Shown here: positions 40,847-54,867 of the stretch, piece after piece
How positions within the stretch are numbered: position 1 is the first letter of the stretch
Layout of the letters: every line of letters begins with the position of its first letter
DNA from: Macrobrachium rosenbergii
Taxonomy: Eukaryota; Arthropoda; Malacostraca; Decapoda; Palaemonidae
Direction: 5' to 3'
NCBI RefSeq assembly: GCF_040412425.1
Contig: NC_089744.1
Span: forward strand, 31,706,001-31,770,000
Length of the DNA stretch: 64,000 bases
Program-made: the position numbers and the translations under genes
Notes under the pieces: generated by a model
Told to the model about the DNA's origin: nothing
The model's database searches: none
Seen by the model: the letters and a program-made list of their open reading frames with translations, nothing else

Positions 40847-43261
40847 TCTAATTGTTTGTTCACTTCATCGGCTTGAAGCTTACCCTCAACATGCCCTCCA
40901 AGTCCTCCTCCGAAACCGAGTGCTTAAAGAACGATGTAGTACATAGCTCGCGGGCCTGTTTGTACCACAGCATTCGTTATTCAAACACTCCCAGTTGATC
41001 TTTTTCCGCAAGACTCTCTGGAGCCATTGTGACTTGAGCAACTGACAATGATTAAGTTAAATTATAAAGGGAAAAAAAGGGGGAGGATGGCATCATTGTG
41101 ACCCATTCCCGCTCACATAATCGTTCTCTTTTATCAGGTCTAAGGAAAAGCATGACGCGGAGTGGAGTTACAGGTGCTAGCTTTCTATTTCAAGCAGCTA
41201 TTGAAACATCTACGCTACAGATGTCTGACATTGAGTGGCGGTCACACACACCCATGTACAGATGATATGGAGCGTAATATTCGTGCATATAAAAATGACC
41301 TTGGAATCATCAGAATATTTTCAAGCTTTACTCCAACAATACACCTATGGGAAAATAATATCAAAGCGCACCAAATTTTCATTAAATTGCACAACCGTTT
41401 CAACCACCAAAACGCCTAACTGTTACTGTATATTGTAAATAGACTACAAACCTTTTTCATCGGAAAAGAATACAACTTCCAGCCGAACACGTTTACAATT
41501 TCTGATATAAAACGTTGATCATATTAACATCATCAACGCTATCAGTCATGGAGGACTCATATCATGTAGATGAATCTCTACTATCTGTACAACTACCATC
41601 ATCTACTACTTATATAACTATATTACATCCCCTGAAAATGTATCAGTTCAACCAATGTACAATAAGAAAAAGAGGCCGATGGTCAACTTTTACTCCATAT
41701 AAATAGAAGCTCAGGACGCAAGTCAACAAACACGTTCTAAAGAACAGGAAGTCATTCAAAACTTATTTCAACTTTCCACTAGCCGACAATCCCCGATTCA
41801 AAATCCAGTCCGACAACCAAAAAGAAATGATATCATATATGAAACCCCACATCCCTCTTGCTGTATACCGTACAGTGCATGTCCAGAGCAAATGGCCACA
41901 AGTAAGGCATCTTGGATGCTGCACAAATCACAGTCCTTATTGGAATATAATCATAGGTCTGGTTTAAGAATATTTACCATTGAATAAGTAGGTTTTCCTT
42001 GCAACGCGAGAACAATCCAAGATATGATCCTAACCATGCAAAAAAAAAAAAAAAAAAAAAAAAAAACACCATTAGCCTGTTGAGCTGCCCAATATCTCAT
42101 CGAAATGAAAATGGCATTCGCCACATTCCAAGTAAAGAGGGATTTTTTCTTTTCCAGTAAAATATGATACAAAGTTTATTGGGAATATGGAAATCTTCTA
42201 ATCCTGTGCCAGTGAACTCAACTAAATTTATATTGACGAAATCTATTCAATCTGCAGTTTATACTGGAGAAGTGCAATTTTCCTGACTCAGAATACAGTC
42301 ACCAAGGTATATTAAAAAAAAAAAAATTCGAAAGCAATCTATACTAATTGCTTTTTCGTTTCCTTTAGCTATTCCTAGGAGGGGCGACATGCGCTGCAAT
42401 TATTCAAGATGAAGATCCGAATAAGAATATGACCCATAGCAACTCTACAGTACACTACGTGTGGAAGTTTAGTATCACCAATAACTATATTAGCGAGTGT
42501 GGAGTTTTATCATCATCCGAAAATTAGCAGTTGGAGGGAAACCTTTAATAATGGAAAATTTAAAATCCAGGAACATAACACTGTACTCTGGAAGTTCTTT
42601 TTGTAATACTTCTCAAACTAATAACAGCTGAGGAACAACTTTTATTGCTTCAGCAAGTCCTATAACTAGTCATTTTTTGACGGATACCTAAATCTTGATC
42701 AAATTCACCTCAGTTCCGGCAATTTTCGGTAGAATTGCTATTTTTTTTTTTTTTTTTAAATATTCATAGTAATCAGTGATAGCAAAAGATTTTTCAGCTT
42801 TTTGCTCTTGTGGTGGGAAGGTGCTGCCTCATCGTGGTCTTAATGTGTTGCAAACTTCAAATAATCATTCAAAATTCTTGGACTTTCTTATAAGCCACAG
42901 TCCAAAGAGGGATTACTAAAATATGAACAAAACAAAATATAAGCATTCAAAATTGAATTCCATTAAGGTTACGAGGATTATAACATGAGATCAGTTTCTG
43001 CAACTGAAACCATAAGGCTTAATAAAGGAAAAATTTCATAAAAATAAACCGCTCACAGTTACATTTAATGTGACGAAGTAAAATTATAGCTTCTTTTGTT
43101 GTGCTGCAACAAATGATACCAATCGAAATCACTAGCGAATTATCAGAATTTCCAAGAAGTACAGGAGAAACCTATACAGAAACAACGCGTTAACTGTCTC
43201 TGCCTCGTTTCCGAAAGCGCGCACACAATGACGCGCACATAAAATAACTGTTCGAATTACT

Positions 43262-43262
<1 letters not shown>
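40843..43262. other. No gene recognised; poly-A run
   Basis: A 26-bp A-run at 42041-42066 and T/A-runs near 42312 and 42743 are the only low-complexity features. The A-run could be a retroposon tail, but no element body is recognisable on either side. Confidence 0.55.

Positions 43263-43326
<64 letters not shown>
43263..43326. repeat. (GA)n microsatellite
   Basis: Pure GA array of about 64 bp. Confidence 0.98.
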
Positions 43327-43328
<2 letters not shown>

Positions 43329-44081
43329 AAGATTACTCAGGCAGCAGATCCATAATTGGTTTACACCTCGTCCTTATTCTAAATCTGTACAAGCAAATAA
43401 AGAATAACCTTCAAGGCGTAACAAAGACGGCATGAAATCATTTCCTGGGTTTCCCCGATTACAACCTACCCTCAATTATTCTGGCGGCGAGCAATGCCAA
43501 CATTTCCGCAACTGACGTATCTGGAATATATACGGTACTAAGTTTTCACGGGACGCTCAACTTCGCTGGCAATATTGTTACCAATGCCTATTATGGTGGT
43601 GTGTCGCTTAAAACGGTAACGGCGATATAAAACTGCTATCTTAAAAACCCTTTCATCCCACAAAGAATGACAGATTATCTCAGTATTTCCTAAATGCCTG
43701 GTGATCAGCACGCTGGATTTTCTTGTTTTCGTTAGAATCTGTAAAGAACACCATGATGAGACACCAGAAGCTTTTGATTAACAGCATGTTTCTTTCCAGA
43801 AAATATATGTATCTGTTGTGGCCCAGTCCTGAAATGAGCTTGCCGTCACGCCATAATGTCAGCCTGTTGAAAGATACCTTTTAGAAGAGCTCCTCGCCTG
43901 CCTCATCTATAGTATGACCTCTGAGCTCACACCAGACCTACCGTACCTGTCTTTTTCGATTCACTTTGCCTTATAAATCTTTCTGCAACCCAGTTGTGTG
44001 TCATGCTTCCATGATCCTTCTGAGTCTCTCTACCACCTTTATTCTAGTTTTCATTCCAAAAAGTGTCGACACTTCCATTAA
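43327..44081. other. No gene recognised
   Basis: Unassigned stretch without arrays or motifs. Confidence 0.55.
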
Positions 44082-44373
44082 CTAGTTTAGGCTAAAGGCC
44101 AAGCGCTGGGACCTATGAGGTCACTCAGCAATGAAAGGGATAGAGAGTAAAAAGGATTCAGAGGAGTAACAGGAGAAAATCCTCGCAGTTGCACTATGAA
44201 ACAACTGTTAGGTGAGGGTTGAGGAAAGTAAGGTGGAAGAAAGAAAATATGAACAGAGATACAGTAAAAGGAATGAACGGAGTTGCAGCTAGGGGCAGAA
44301 GGGATGCTGCAAAGAACCTTCAGTAATGCCTGCAGTGCACGGCGTAAGGTGTACGGAGGGCACTACCCCCCCC
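44082..44373 (+). mobile_element. ~300-bp interspersed repeat, copy 2
   Basis: Same family as 38481-38784: GGCCAAGCGCTGGGACCTAT, GAGGTCACTCAGCAATGAAA, AGTAAAAGGAATGAACGGAG and GCTGCAAAGAACCTTCAGTA are in conserved order. The 3' end is a C-run (ACTACCCCCCCC). Same orientation as the other two copies. Confidence 0.9.
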
Positions 44374-45364
44374 ACAGAGAGGGGAGGGGGTTCCATTAAC
44401 TTCAACATGCATGTAGCTACTCACGGCTGTTATGCCTCTCTATGAACGTCCCATGCAACCGCACAGCACCAAATATGCCACTACCGGAGCCTTTTAACAT
44501 GTGAAAATCGCAACCCTCTTATAGCCAAGTTCACAGTTGGTTTGGCTCTAAAGCCAAACTTTGGATTTTTCTCCGTGGGTCCATTTCCTCTGATTAATAC
44601 AATCTTCCGAGGGTCAGGAAGAAGGTTTATCGCCACTCTCAGATTAAGGGCCACTATTCTTTCGCATTATTTTTCTCTCCTCCAGCGATATTGAGCAAGT
44701 AATGCATTAAGTTGAATGCACCTTTTTTTTTTTTTAAGCACAAAGGCCAATGGTACGACAAACCAATGCACTTTTCTACAATAGGCTCGAAGACAACATG
44801 ACAAAGGGAAAGGAAAGGAGAAGGGTCAGGCTCAATCACAAAGAAAGCCTCTTAAAACAGTCGTAGAAAACAGAGACAGGAAGATATCAAAAGCTTGGCA
44901 CTAAGACCATTTCGAAACAGGGAAGATTAAACTAATAATCAGACTGTCTTCCGAGTAAACAGGTAAGTGAATTCCTAATCTCAAATGTAAAAAAAAAAAA
45001 ATAGAAGCGCACACATGTGAGGCACGAGTTCTACCGTTATCAAGAGCCCAAGAACGGACAGACTGATTATGAATCTTTCTGAAGAGTTATCATGTGAAGT
45101 ATACCCATAGAAAAGAGCTTTAGGGGAAGATAACCCGTGGAACCATCATTCAAGATTAAGAGGAGTTTGAAGGATGATAAAGAAGATAATGAGAACGATT
45201 CTTATGGAGTTATCTGAAAGCTAAAGAGTAAGCGACCGATATTTCTTCTGCGTACGTCCGGCTACGGTACTCATATTTACACTGAACTTTATCTCCTTTT
45301 TCCATTATTTTTTATATAGCATTAGTTGATCTCCATGTTATCACTTTTATCTAACATTACCCTG

Positions 45365-45369
<5 letters not shown>
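44374..45369. other. No gene recognised
   Basis: T-run near 44723 and A-run near 44990; otherwise unassigned. Confidence 0.55.

Positions 45370-45439
<70 letters not shown>
45370..45439. repeat. (CT)n microsatellite
   Basis: Pure CT array of about 70 bp. Confidence 0.98.
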
Positions 45440-45442
<3 letters not shown>

Positions 45443-45586
45443 CTCAATAGCGGTAGCAATAATCAGCATCAGGCATTCTGACCTACCCTACGGTTATTCA
45501 ATCAACCTGTGCAAGAAAATAAATCATAGTAGGGTACCCGCTGAAATACAAACACAAGGAGAAAGCTACTTAAAGGTCATATGGAA

Positions 45587-45591
<5 letters not shown>

Positions 45592-45625
<34 letters not shown>
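45592..45625. repeat. (GA)n microsatellite
   Basis: GA array of about 34 bp, complementary to the CT array ~150 bp upstream. Confidence 0.97.
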
Positions 45626-45628
<3 letters not shown>

Positions 45629-46046
45629 TTCGCACCATCCGTGTTTTATACATAGGGAACATTAAACTATGAATCATGTTCACCAATAAAAATATACATT
45701 ATGTACAAAAGGAGAAAAACCATACATAAAAACTGACAAATAGTAAATAAGTTTTACTGAACTGTTAGGAAACCAGATGCAAGGAGCTCGACGGATTTTG
45801 TAAAGATACAGTTATTTCAGCTGGTCTCTTTATTTCTTTGGAACTCTAAAAATCATATTCATCAAAATTTTCTTTGGATCAAAAAGGTTTTACCTATCCT
45901 AATCAACGTTGTTCCAACAAAATTCATACCATACATTCGAAACAAATTTATACATGACTGTAAAATATTTCCTGTTAAAACCGAATCCAACTAATAAAAG
46001 GAGCCTGTAAAACACCAAAAGGGTAGAATCTAAATAAAAAATACAT
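45626..46046. other. No gene recognised
   Basis: AT-rich sequence; part of a reverse-strand open frame (45899-46210) that reads through the TA array and shows no motif. Confidence 0.55.
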
Positions 46047-46065
46047 GTATGTATGTGTATGTATG

Positions 46066-46157
<92 letters not shown>
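46047..46157. repeat. (TATG)n(TA)n microsatellite
   Basis: Irregular GTAT units followed by about 88 bp TA, stopping at the 3' end of the PLE fragment. Confidence 0.97.
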
Positions 46158-46160
<3 letters not shown>

Positions 46161-46530
46161 AGCTTATAGGTCACTGAATAGCGTGTGACAATATATTCAG
46201 CCAAGGCCACAGGAAAAATAAAAGGAGTACCAAGCGCTTTCGTGTTATTTTAACACACATTTTCGAAGTACAATGCTAAAAACACCGAGAATATCTAACG
46301 AAGTAAACAAAAAAGCTGAAAAAACAGAAACACAAATATCCAAGATCCGGTGAAAACCAGTACAGCAGGTACAGAACAGCTCAAAGGGTGATTAAAATGA
46401 AACAACCTTACAAATTTCTTTAACAACAAATGCGTCTAGTTCCTACATACCCTGGCTTGCATTCGGTAAGTCACCGTGATATTTAATCAAAGCAGATTCA
46501 GTAACATTTCTACGGGTTATATTGTTACAA
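46158..46530 (-). mobile_element. PLE 3' end with hammerhead-like motif
   Basis: Reverse strand. It starts with a coding end (46525-46447) reading NITRRNVTESALIKYHGDLP and a little further to a stop, like the C-terminal tail of PLE polyproteins (pattern N-T-x-R...V-x-E-x-A-L-I). A ~170-bp untranslated stretch follows, then CTTCGAAAATGTGTGTTAAA and AATAACACGAAAGCGCTTGG (46267-46230), where TGTGTTA/TAACACG form a stem just before GAAA. PLE terminal repeats are known to carry hammerhead ribozymes with this arrangement. The sequence then ends in a (TA)n array. It is a different PLE subfamily from that at 2.9 kb, and everything upstream of the tail is missing. Confidence 0.7.
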
Positions 46531-46600
46531 AAAAATTATAATACAACTTTTGCCCCCTCCAAATGAATCATATGAGAAACTCTGGGAGAATTCTTATTAT

Positions 46601-48161
<1,561 letters not shown>

Positions 48162-48215
<54 letters not shown>
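48162..48215. repeat. (CT)n microsatellite
   Basis: Pure CT array of about 54 bp. Confidence 0.98.
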
Positions 48216-48219
<4 letters not shown>

Positions 48220-48329
48220 CATACAAAAACTTAATGCTTTTTACTTTTATTGAATAGAAAACTAACCAGAACAGAAAGAAGTAGGGGTTCGTGTACCCGG
48301 ATATCTACATGTGTGCGCGAGGGTTGTAC

Positions 48330-48351
48330 ACACACACACACACACACACAC
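48330..48351. repeat. (CA)n microsatellite
   Basis: Short CA array of about 22 bp. Confidence 0.95.
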
Positions 48352-48804
48352 CTGTCTTACGAGGCCTTGTTTTCCTTCTCGCTCGCCAAACACTTACCCG
48401 TTGGCAGCCATGGGCGGAAGGAAGTCCAGAGTAGCCGTTTGTTTCTTTAACGTTTCACGTTCCGTCAGTCAAGTGAGACGAGAAGAGTTCAGACGGGAAC
48501 AGGAGGGACGCGGCTCTTAATGCTGCTGCTGTTACAATACAATGGTATTGCGCCAGCAGCAATTACGGTTCCTTTAAGAACTTTTTGATATTTTTTTGGA
48601 GCAAGATATTAACATAAAATCTCCACAGAAGTCAAGAGATTACATAACGTCAGACAAAGTGAGAAAATAAAAAATCCTATGACTGGTAATATTTAACCAG
48701 ACGAAAACTTTAATTTTCAGTAAGTAACTTCATACACCTGGGTTGGAATTTAATAAAACAACACACACAGAGAAAATATCCAATCTTCTTCAATTTTATG
48801 TACC

Positions 48805-48807
<3 letters not shown>
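48352..48807. other. No gene recognised; locally higher GC
   Basis: The 48350-48530 segment is less AT-rich than its surroundings and holds an ATG in good Kozak context (GCAGCCATGGGC, 48405-48416) opening a 36-codon basic frame (MGGRKSRVAVCFFN...). Too short and unrecognised to call a gene; a first exon cannot be excluded. Confidence 0.3.
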
Positions 48808-48895
<88 letters not shown>

Positions 48896-48947
48896 GTGTA
48901 TAGATATATATATAATTTATATATGTATATATTTAAATATATACTAT

Positions 48948-49007
<60 letters not shown>

Positions 49008-49027
49008 AATGTATATAAATACTATTC

Positions 49028-49097
<70 letters not shown>
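48808..49097. repeat. (TA)n arrays, three blocks
   Basis: TA tracts at about 48808-48891, 48950-49005 and 49035-49097 separated by degenerate TA/TG/TTTAAA sequence. The last block ends near the left arm of the inverted duplication. Confidence 0.97.
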
Positions 49098-49103
<6 letters not shown>

Positions 49104-49110
49104 AAATTTA

Positions 49111-49445
49111 TGTGTGGTCTAACCTTTCAACCCCAACTAATTGAGAGGTTCCTTTTGTCTACATGACTGGTCAGTGTAGCCTACATTCAGATTTTTTCTT
49201 ATAGTATGCTCTGTAACCAGGGCTTCAGGATGCTCAGATGCTATGCTCTGTACATTTCCTTATTTTACTTCATTATGTTGGTTTGATGTTGGTTTCTTCG
49301 ACGTGTTGTAGAAAACATTCCAGCGCAGAATGCTGCTTTCCTAACCAGATTTTGTCACTGTCCTCATTCTGTGATTTACGTGAAGTTCTGTTGTGGACGT
49401 GGAAATTCCATAAAATGATTGCGCTATCAAAGCTACATTAAGTTT
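49111..49445 (+). repeat. Left arm of a ~330-bp inverted duplication
   Basis: Matches the reverse complement of 50007-50340 along its whole length. Shared blocks (this arm) include CCTTTCAACCCCAA, TGTAGCCTACATTCAGATTT, AACCAGGGCTTCAGGATGCT, AACCAGATTTTGT and TTCTGTGATTTAC. Arms differ by scattered substitutions and small indels (about 80% similar by eye). The left arm is cut at its outer end by a TA array, so the true repeat may be longer. The 560-bp spacer contains an (AGT)n run. Neither arm shows a recognised protein; the similar open frames at 49238-49441 (+) and 49966-50199 (-) are products of the shared sequence. Confidence 0.85.
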
Positions 49446-49540
49446 GTTATGTATGCTTACATATCAAGTATTTTCTAATATATTTATTTGTTCTGTTTGG
49501 ACATATTGCAGAGATCGGCTGTCTGAGCAACTACTTCAGT

Positions 49541-49564
49541 AGTAGTAGTAGTAGTAGTAGTAGT
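49541..49564. repeat. (AGT)n microsatellite
   Basis: Eight or so AGT/TAG units inside the spacer of the inverted duplication. Confidence 0.95.
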
Positions 49565-50006
49565 GTGTGTACAGAAAATTATTCCTGTCACATACACACG
49601 TTACTTGAGATTTGTTAAGCCGCAATTACCGTTTTATATCGAATTGACTATACCTGCGAAATAACTTACACCCAAAGGGAACTATGACTGATGAGTGTTT
49701 CTGGGCGGGCCAGGGAAAGAAACAACGATACATTGACTTTGACAACACGACTCCTAAAAATGCCAGCTACAAATGCTTAGTGTGCAGACACAACCGAGAC
49801 ACAAATCAGAGACTGAAGACTACTGCTTTCAGAAAGTATTACCATTAGCAGCTACAAATACTAACACTACCACTCAAATGTAAGGACTGGTTCGCTCCCT
49901 TCCAGAATAGTTCCTCACACAACCCATCTCTGCAGGATCTCCAAACATAACAAGAAACATATAAATTACAAAATACTTGATACATAAATGTATACATCAA
50001 TAAAAA

Positions 50007-50340
50007 CTTGATTTAACTTCGATACCAAAGGCATTTCATGGAACTTCCACGACAACAACAGAACCTTGTGTAAATCACAGAATGACAGGGCAACGACACA
50101 AAATCTGGTTAGCAAAGCAGCATTCTGCCTGGAATTTTCCAACACGTCAAAGCAACCAACATGAATGAAGTAAAATACGGAGAGATACAGACACAGCATC
50201 TGAGCACCCTGAAGCCCTGGTTACAAAGCATACCATTAGAAAAAATCTGAATGTAGGCTATGCCAACCAGCCATGTAAACAAAAAGGACCTCTCAATTTG
50301 TGGGGTTGAAAGGAAAAACCATACCAAATTAAAAAACAAC
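50007..50340 (-). repeat. Right arm of a ~330-bp inverted duplication
   Basis: Reverse-oriented partner of 49111-49445. Its outer end is near 50340, inside the region where an unassigned open frame (50260-50640) begins. The pair could be terminal inverted repeats of an unidentified DNA transposon or two insertions of one repeat facing each other; no target-site duplication was found. Confidence 0.85.
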
Positions 50341-50640
50341 AGGCACCTGTATTTATTCGCTTGCAGGGAATCATTTTTCCGTGCAACAACGATCACAAGA
50401 AACCCATCGATGAGGAAGAATGAAAATGACAAACCACATTTAGGCGTACATTCAGAGATGTGCGGTAAGGCCCTTGCAGCAGCTCTGAAATTGCACTGCA
50501 TGAAGTTCAAGGTGAATGAAAACCTCCACCACTTGCAAAAAGTAACTCGGGTGTACCGGGAAAAGCACTTTACAAAACTAGAACTTGTCAGTTGTATCAA
50601 GTTAATGCGTGGTACAAGTGTCAACAGGCCCTTGCCATAA
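50260..50640 (+). CDS. Unassigned 126-codon open frame
   Basis: Starts with ATG at 50260 and ends at TAA 50638-50640. The product is basic and free of low-complexity runs, with segments such as RHLYLFACRESFF, VHSEMCGKALAAALKLHCMK and KHFTKLELVSCIKLMRG. I do not recognise the family. Its first ~27 codons lie in the right arm of the inverted duplication, so it may be part of a transposable element rather than a host exon. No intron signals, homologue or expression evidence is available; chance is a realistic explanation. Confidence 0.15.
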   Translation: MPTSHVNKKDLSICGVERKNHTKLKNNRHLYLFACRESFFRATTITRNPSMRKNENDKPHLGVHSEMCGKALAAALKLHCMKFKVNENLHHLQKVTRVYREKHFTKLELVSCIKLMRGTSVNRPLP

Positions 50641-51414
50641 ATTTACATATTAAACAATACTGGCAGTGTAGGACGTGTGCCAGAATGCTTTAGTAATGCA
50701 GAGAACAATTTAAGCGTTTCGTGAAAGACTATAACTTAGAATAAGGCAAAACTGCGAGCGTTCAGCTATCATTCTATCCACTGGAATTTCAAATTCAAGC
50801 TCTATAGTTACTGGAGTTCTCTCTTTCAGCCACTACGTCTTACAGTCGAAATCAAACAATTAAACAGAATGTTATTAAAACCAACACCGTAGAAAACATG
50901 AATGCAATTCTTTTCTTTCCAATGACCTGCAAATAACCCTATATAATAATAGTTACGAAACATCTGCCAAAGTGCAGGAAAATAAGTGTAACCATGCCTG
51001 ACAATATTAATATGTCACAATAACTTATCAAGACTGATTAAAAAAGTAAAATGGATAAAACAACTACAAACTACGGATAGCCTTAGAGTGTTCAGGTGGT
51101 GAATCCGACTTGACGAAACCTATGGCTAAACCTCACGCCTTTAATCTCCAGTAATGAAGATTTCAAAGCACATTGCCAGCTTTCCCAGTGCGAAGTGAAA
51201 GGGGGAAAGAGGTTGTGGTTGTTCTGTTGGGAGGGAAGGAGGCATGATGACGTGGCTGGGCATTTCCTGATGACAGTTAGCACTCCTTATATCATACAGT
51301 ATTATACCTACAGCAGCTGCATCTGATTTTTACTTTTCTTTGTAAAATTTTTCCTGTTTAGTAGGCACAAAAATACAACGCATTTTGTAAAGAGAGAGAA
51401 ACAAAAAGTTCAGT
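50641..51414. other. No gene recognised
   Basis: AT-rich stretch without arrays or motifs. Confidence 0.55.
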
Positions 51415-52385
<971 letters not shown>

Positions 52386-53373
52386 AGTTGGTGTAGCTAA
52401 GATGCTGCAAACAACCTTTACCTGACTACATGGATTCTTATTTTGTGCTCAAATGCCTTACACTATAGATCTTATTTGTACTCACAGAGTTTTCACTAAG
52501 AACCTGCGTATAAGGCATCTTAACAAATAGTTGTAACTGGTAACCAAAGAGTACACCAACAAGGACACAGAAATGAAATGGAAATATGTTTCTATTTATA
52601 CATGACAATGTAGTGCTCGAGGCGCTCAGCATATTCCAGCGCATAGGTTAATGCTTGATGATCTGTGGAGGTAAGCACGGAGTGCCTGAACAAAAGTCAC
52701 CTTGGATACAGCCCTGGGAACGGAAGTGCCCATCAGTATTTTGCTTCGAATGTTCTGGAAGCTGGCCTGGCTTGAACTCATATATGGGCGTGCTGTGAGG
52801 AAGGCGTTCGTACGTTTGTGTGTAACGTAAAGCAGCTTGTAGGGTAAGTGTTGGGAGCTTTTGTGAACAGCCATATATTCTATTTGGAGGAGCCAAGTTA
52901 GAAGGATTCTCGGGGACCAAATTCCTTGCTGGAAGGGTGAATGTTAAAAACAAACAATAATTTCACATTTTAGTGGCCTATCACTTTGTAACCATTTCTT
53001 ATCATTTATTTTGTGGTGTTGAGGAGTGTCACAGACTAAGTCTAATGAGAGATGTTTCTATCTCATGCAAGTGCTCTTGGAAGCCATAGTTAGCCTGCAA
53101 AGTCATGCACAGGGACATGACCACTGAAGTGAACTGGTGGCATAAAGACATGAAAAGTTAGAATGGAGAACACTTAGTGACTGGATGGGGGATGGGAATT
53201 AATCCCACACTTTATTTTCACTTTATGACTGATTAATGGGTTTGGGAAGTGGTTCAATAATTTTCTATTATCATATCACATTTTTTAACCTGTCTTATGA
53301 TAGATTTGCAGAATAAATTATTTTTGTAAACCATGTTTGACTTATACACATTAAATGTAGTGCATTTAGTTTC

Positions 53374-53375
<2 letters not shown>
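52386..53375. other. No gene recognised
   Basis: Two overlapping reverse-strand open frames (52626-52874 and 52648-52953) of 82 and 101 codons have no recognised motif. Confidence 0.5.

Positions 53376-53451
<76 letters not shown>
53376..53451. repeat. (GA)n microsatellite
   Basis: Pure GA array of about 76 bp, the longest of its kind here. Confidence 0.98.
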
Positions 53452-53453
<2 letters not shown>

Positions 53454-53895
53454 CATCTCTCTCCCACGACAACCAACACTTCAAGGTAAGTGTTAACAAT
53501 CTGTTGTCCTTATAACAAATACATTAAAATTTCGATTGAATGGTTACGATGTTTTTTAACGTAGCTTGTTTCTTTAACTGTTACGAAACACATTCAGCCT
53601 AGTGACGTGGGATATCCACTTATACACTCTCACTTGCCCTGAGTTCTCGTCCTCAAGTCATCAATCCTCAAGAGTGTCGCAGAAAATTTGTTCTGCAAAT
53701 AACTCTACCATATGATTTATTTCCACGTTTGACTCCAGTTCCAAGGTAGCAAAACTGCTCATGCACAATTTTTCCAATTGGGTTCCATTTCATCATGGCC
53801 TATGTGTATTTCTTCTTACTGATCTGAATTTACAGTTTCACGAAAATTACGTACTTCCTCTTTACAAATCAGGAAGCGAGAGAGTTCCTGCCAGA
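53452..53895. other. No gene recognised
   Basis: Unique-looking sequence up to the first unit of the SINE array; the break falls after TTCCTGCCAGA. Confidence 0.6.
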
Positions 53896-54779
53896 GTGGC
53901 CTAGTGGATAGCGCCCTTGCTTTCCACCTGAGAGACCTGGGTTCGATCCCGACGTGAGTCAGAAATTTATTTCTGTTCCACACGTGATTGTGTGTTGATG
54001 ATTTCTATCTTATTCACTCAGAAGGGATAATTCGAATGAAATGCTGTCTATTGGGTCATTGCTGAGTCGGGAAGTTGGGGAAAACTCGCTGGTATGCAAG
54101 CAGTTAGCTTGCCCAGGTAATTCCTTGGGTGCAGTTGCTCTCAGGTTCCAACTTCTTTTAGACTTGTGTGGCCTAGTGGATAGCGCCCTTGCTTTCCACC
54201 TGAGAGACCTGGGTTCGATCCCGACGTGAGTCAGAAATTTATTTCTGTTCCACACGTGATTGTGTGTTGATGATTTCTATCTTATTCACTCAGAAGGGAT
54301 AATTCGAATGAAATGCTGTCTATTGGGTCATTGCTGAGTCGGGAAGTTGGGGAAAACTCGCTGGTATGCAAGCAGTTAGCTTGCCCAGGTAATTCCTTGG
54401 GTGCAGTTGCCCTCAGGTTCCAACTTCTTTTAGACTTGTGTGGCTCAGTGGATAGCGCCCTTGCTTTCCACCTGAGAGACCTGGGTTCGATCCCGACGTG
54501 AGTCAGAAATTTATTTCTGTTCCACATGTGATTGTGTGTTGATGATTTCTATCTTATTCACTCAGAAGGGATAATTCAATGAAATGCTGTCTATTGGGTC
54601 ATTGCTGAGTCGGGAAGTTGGGGAAAACTCGCTGGTATGCAAGCAGTTAGCTTGCCCAGGTAATTCCTTGGGTGCAGTTGCTCTCAGGTTCCAACTTCTT
54701 TTAGACTTGTGTGGCCTAGTGGATAGCGCCCTTGCTTTCCACCTGAGAGACCTGGGTTCGATCCCGACGTGAGTCAGAA
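53896..54779 (+). mobile_element. Tandem array of a tRNA-derived SINE, 272-bp units
   Basis: Three complete units begin at 53896, 54168 and 54440, and a fourth at 54711 stops after 69 bp at a (TA)n array. Spacings are 272, 272 and 271 bp, and units differ by only a few substitutions and one deletion. Each unit opens with a tRNA-like promoter: box A TGGCCTAGTGG (TGGCTCAGTGG in unit 3) and box B GGTTCGATCCC, both fitting the pol III consensus, 33 bp apart in the first unit. The body runs through CAGAAATTTATTTCTGTTCC and CAGTTAGCTTGCCCAGGTAA to CTTTTAGACTTGT, which joins the next box A. Related fragments lie at 1979-2120. Open frames of 62 and 81 codons repeat with the unit and are not genes. 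Confidence 0.95.

Positions 54780-54781
<2 letters not shown>

Positions 54782-54865
<84 letters not shown>
54782..54865. repeat. (TA)n microsatellite at the SINE array end
   Basis: About 84 bp TA that replaces the fourth unit after GTCAGAAATTTA. Confidence 0.98.

Positions 54866-54867
<2 letters not shown>

Noticed and set aside
41162..41438. Two overlapping forward open frames of 67-85 codons
   Set aside because: Different frames of the same DNA with no motif and no preference for either; treated as chance.
42041..42066. Poly-A tail of a processed pseudogene
   Set aside because: No recognisable coding or repeat body lies on either side and no target-site duplication was found.
52626..52953. 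Two overlapping reverse-strand open frames of 82 and 101 codons
   Set aside because: Neither shows a recognisable domain; they overlap in different frames in a region next to a LINE remnant, so chance or old repeat sequence is more likely.
53896..53970. Functional tRNA gene
   Set aside because: A and B boxes are perfect, but no closed acceptor stem or regular anticodon arm is visible, and the sequence continues into a repeated SINE body.
54010..54772. Repeated 62- and 81-codon open frames on both strands
   Set aside because: They recur exactly with the 272-bp SINE unit and have no protein family features.
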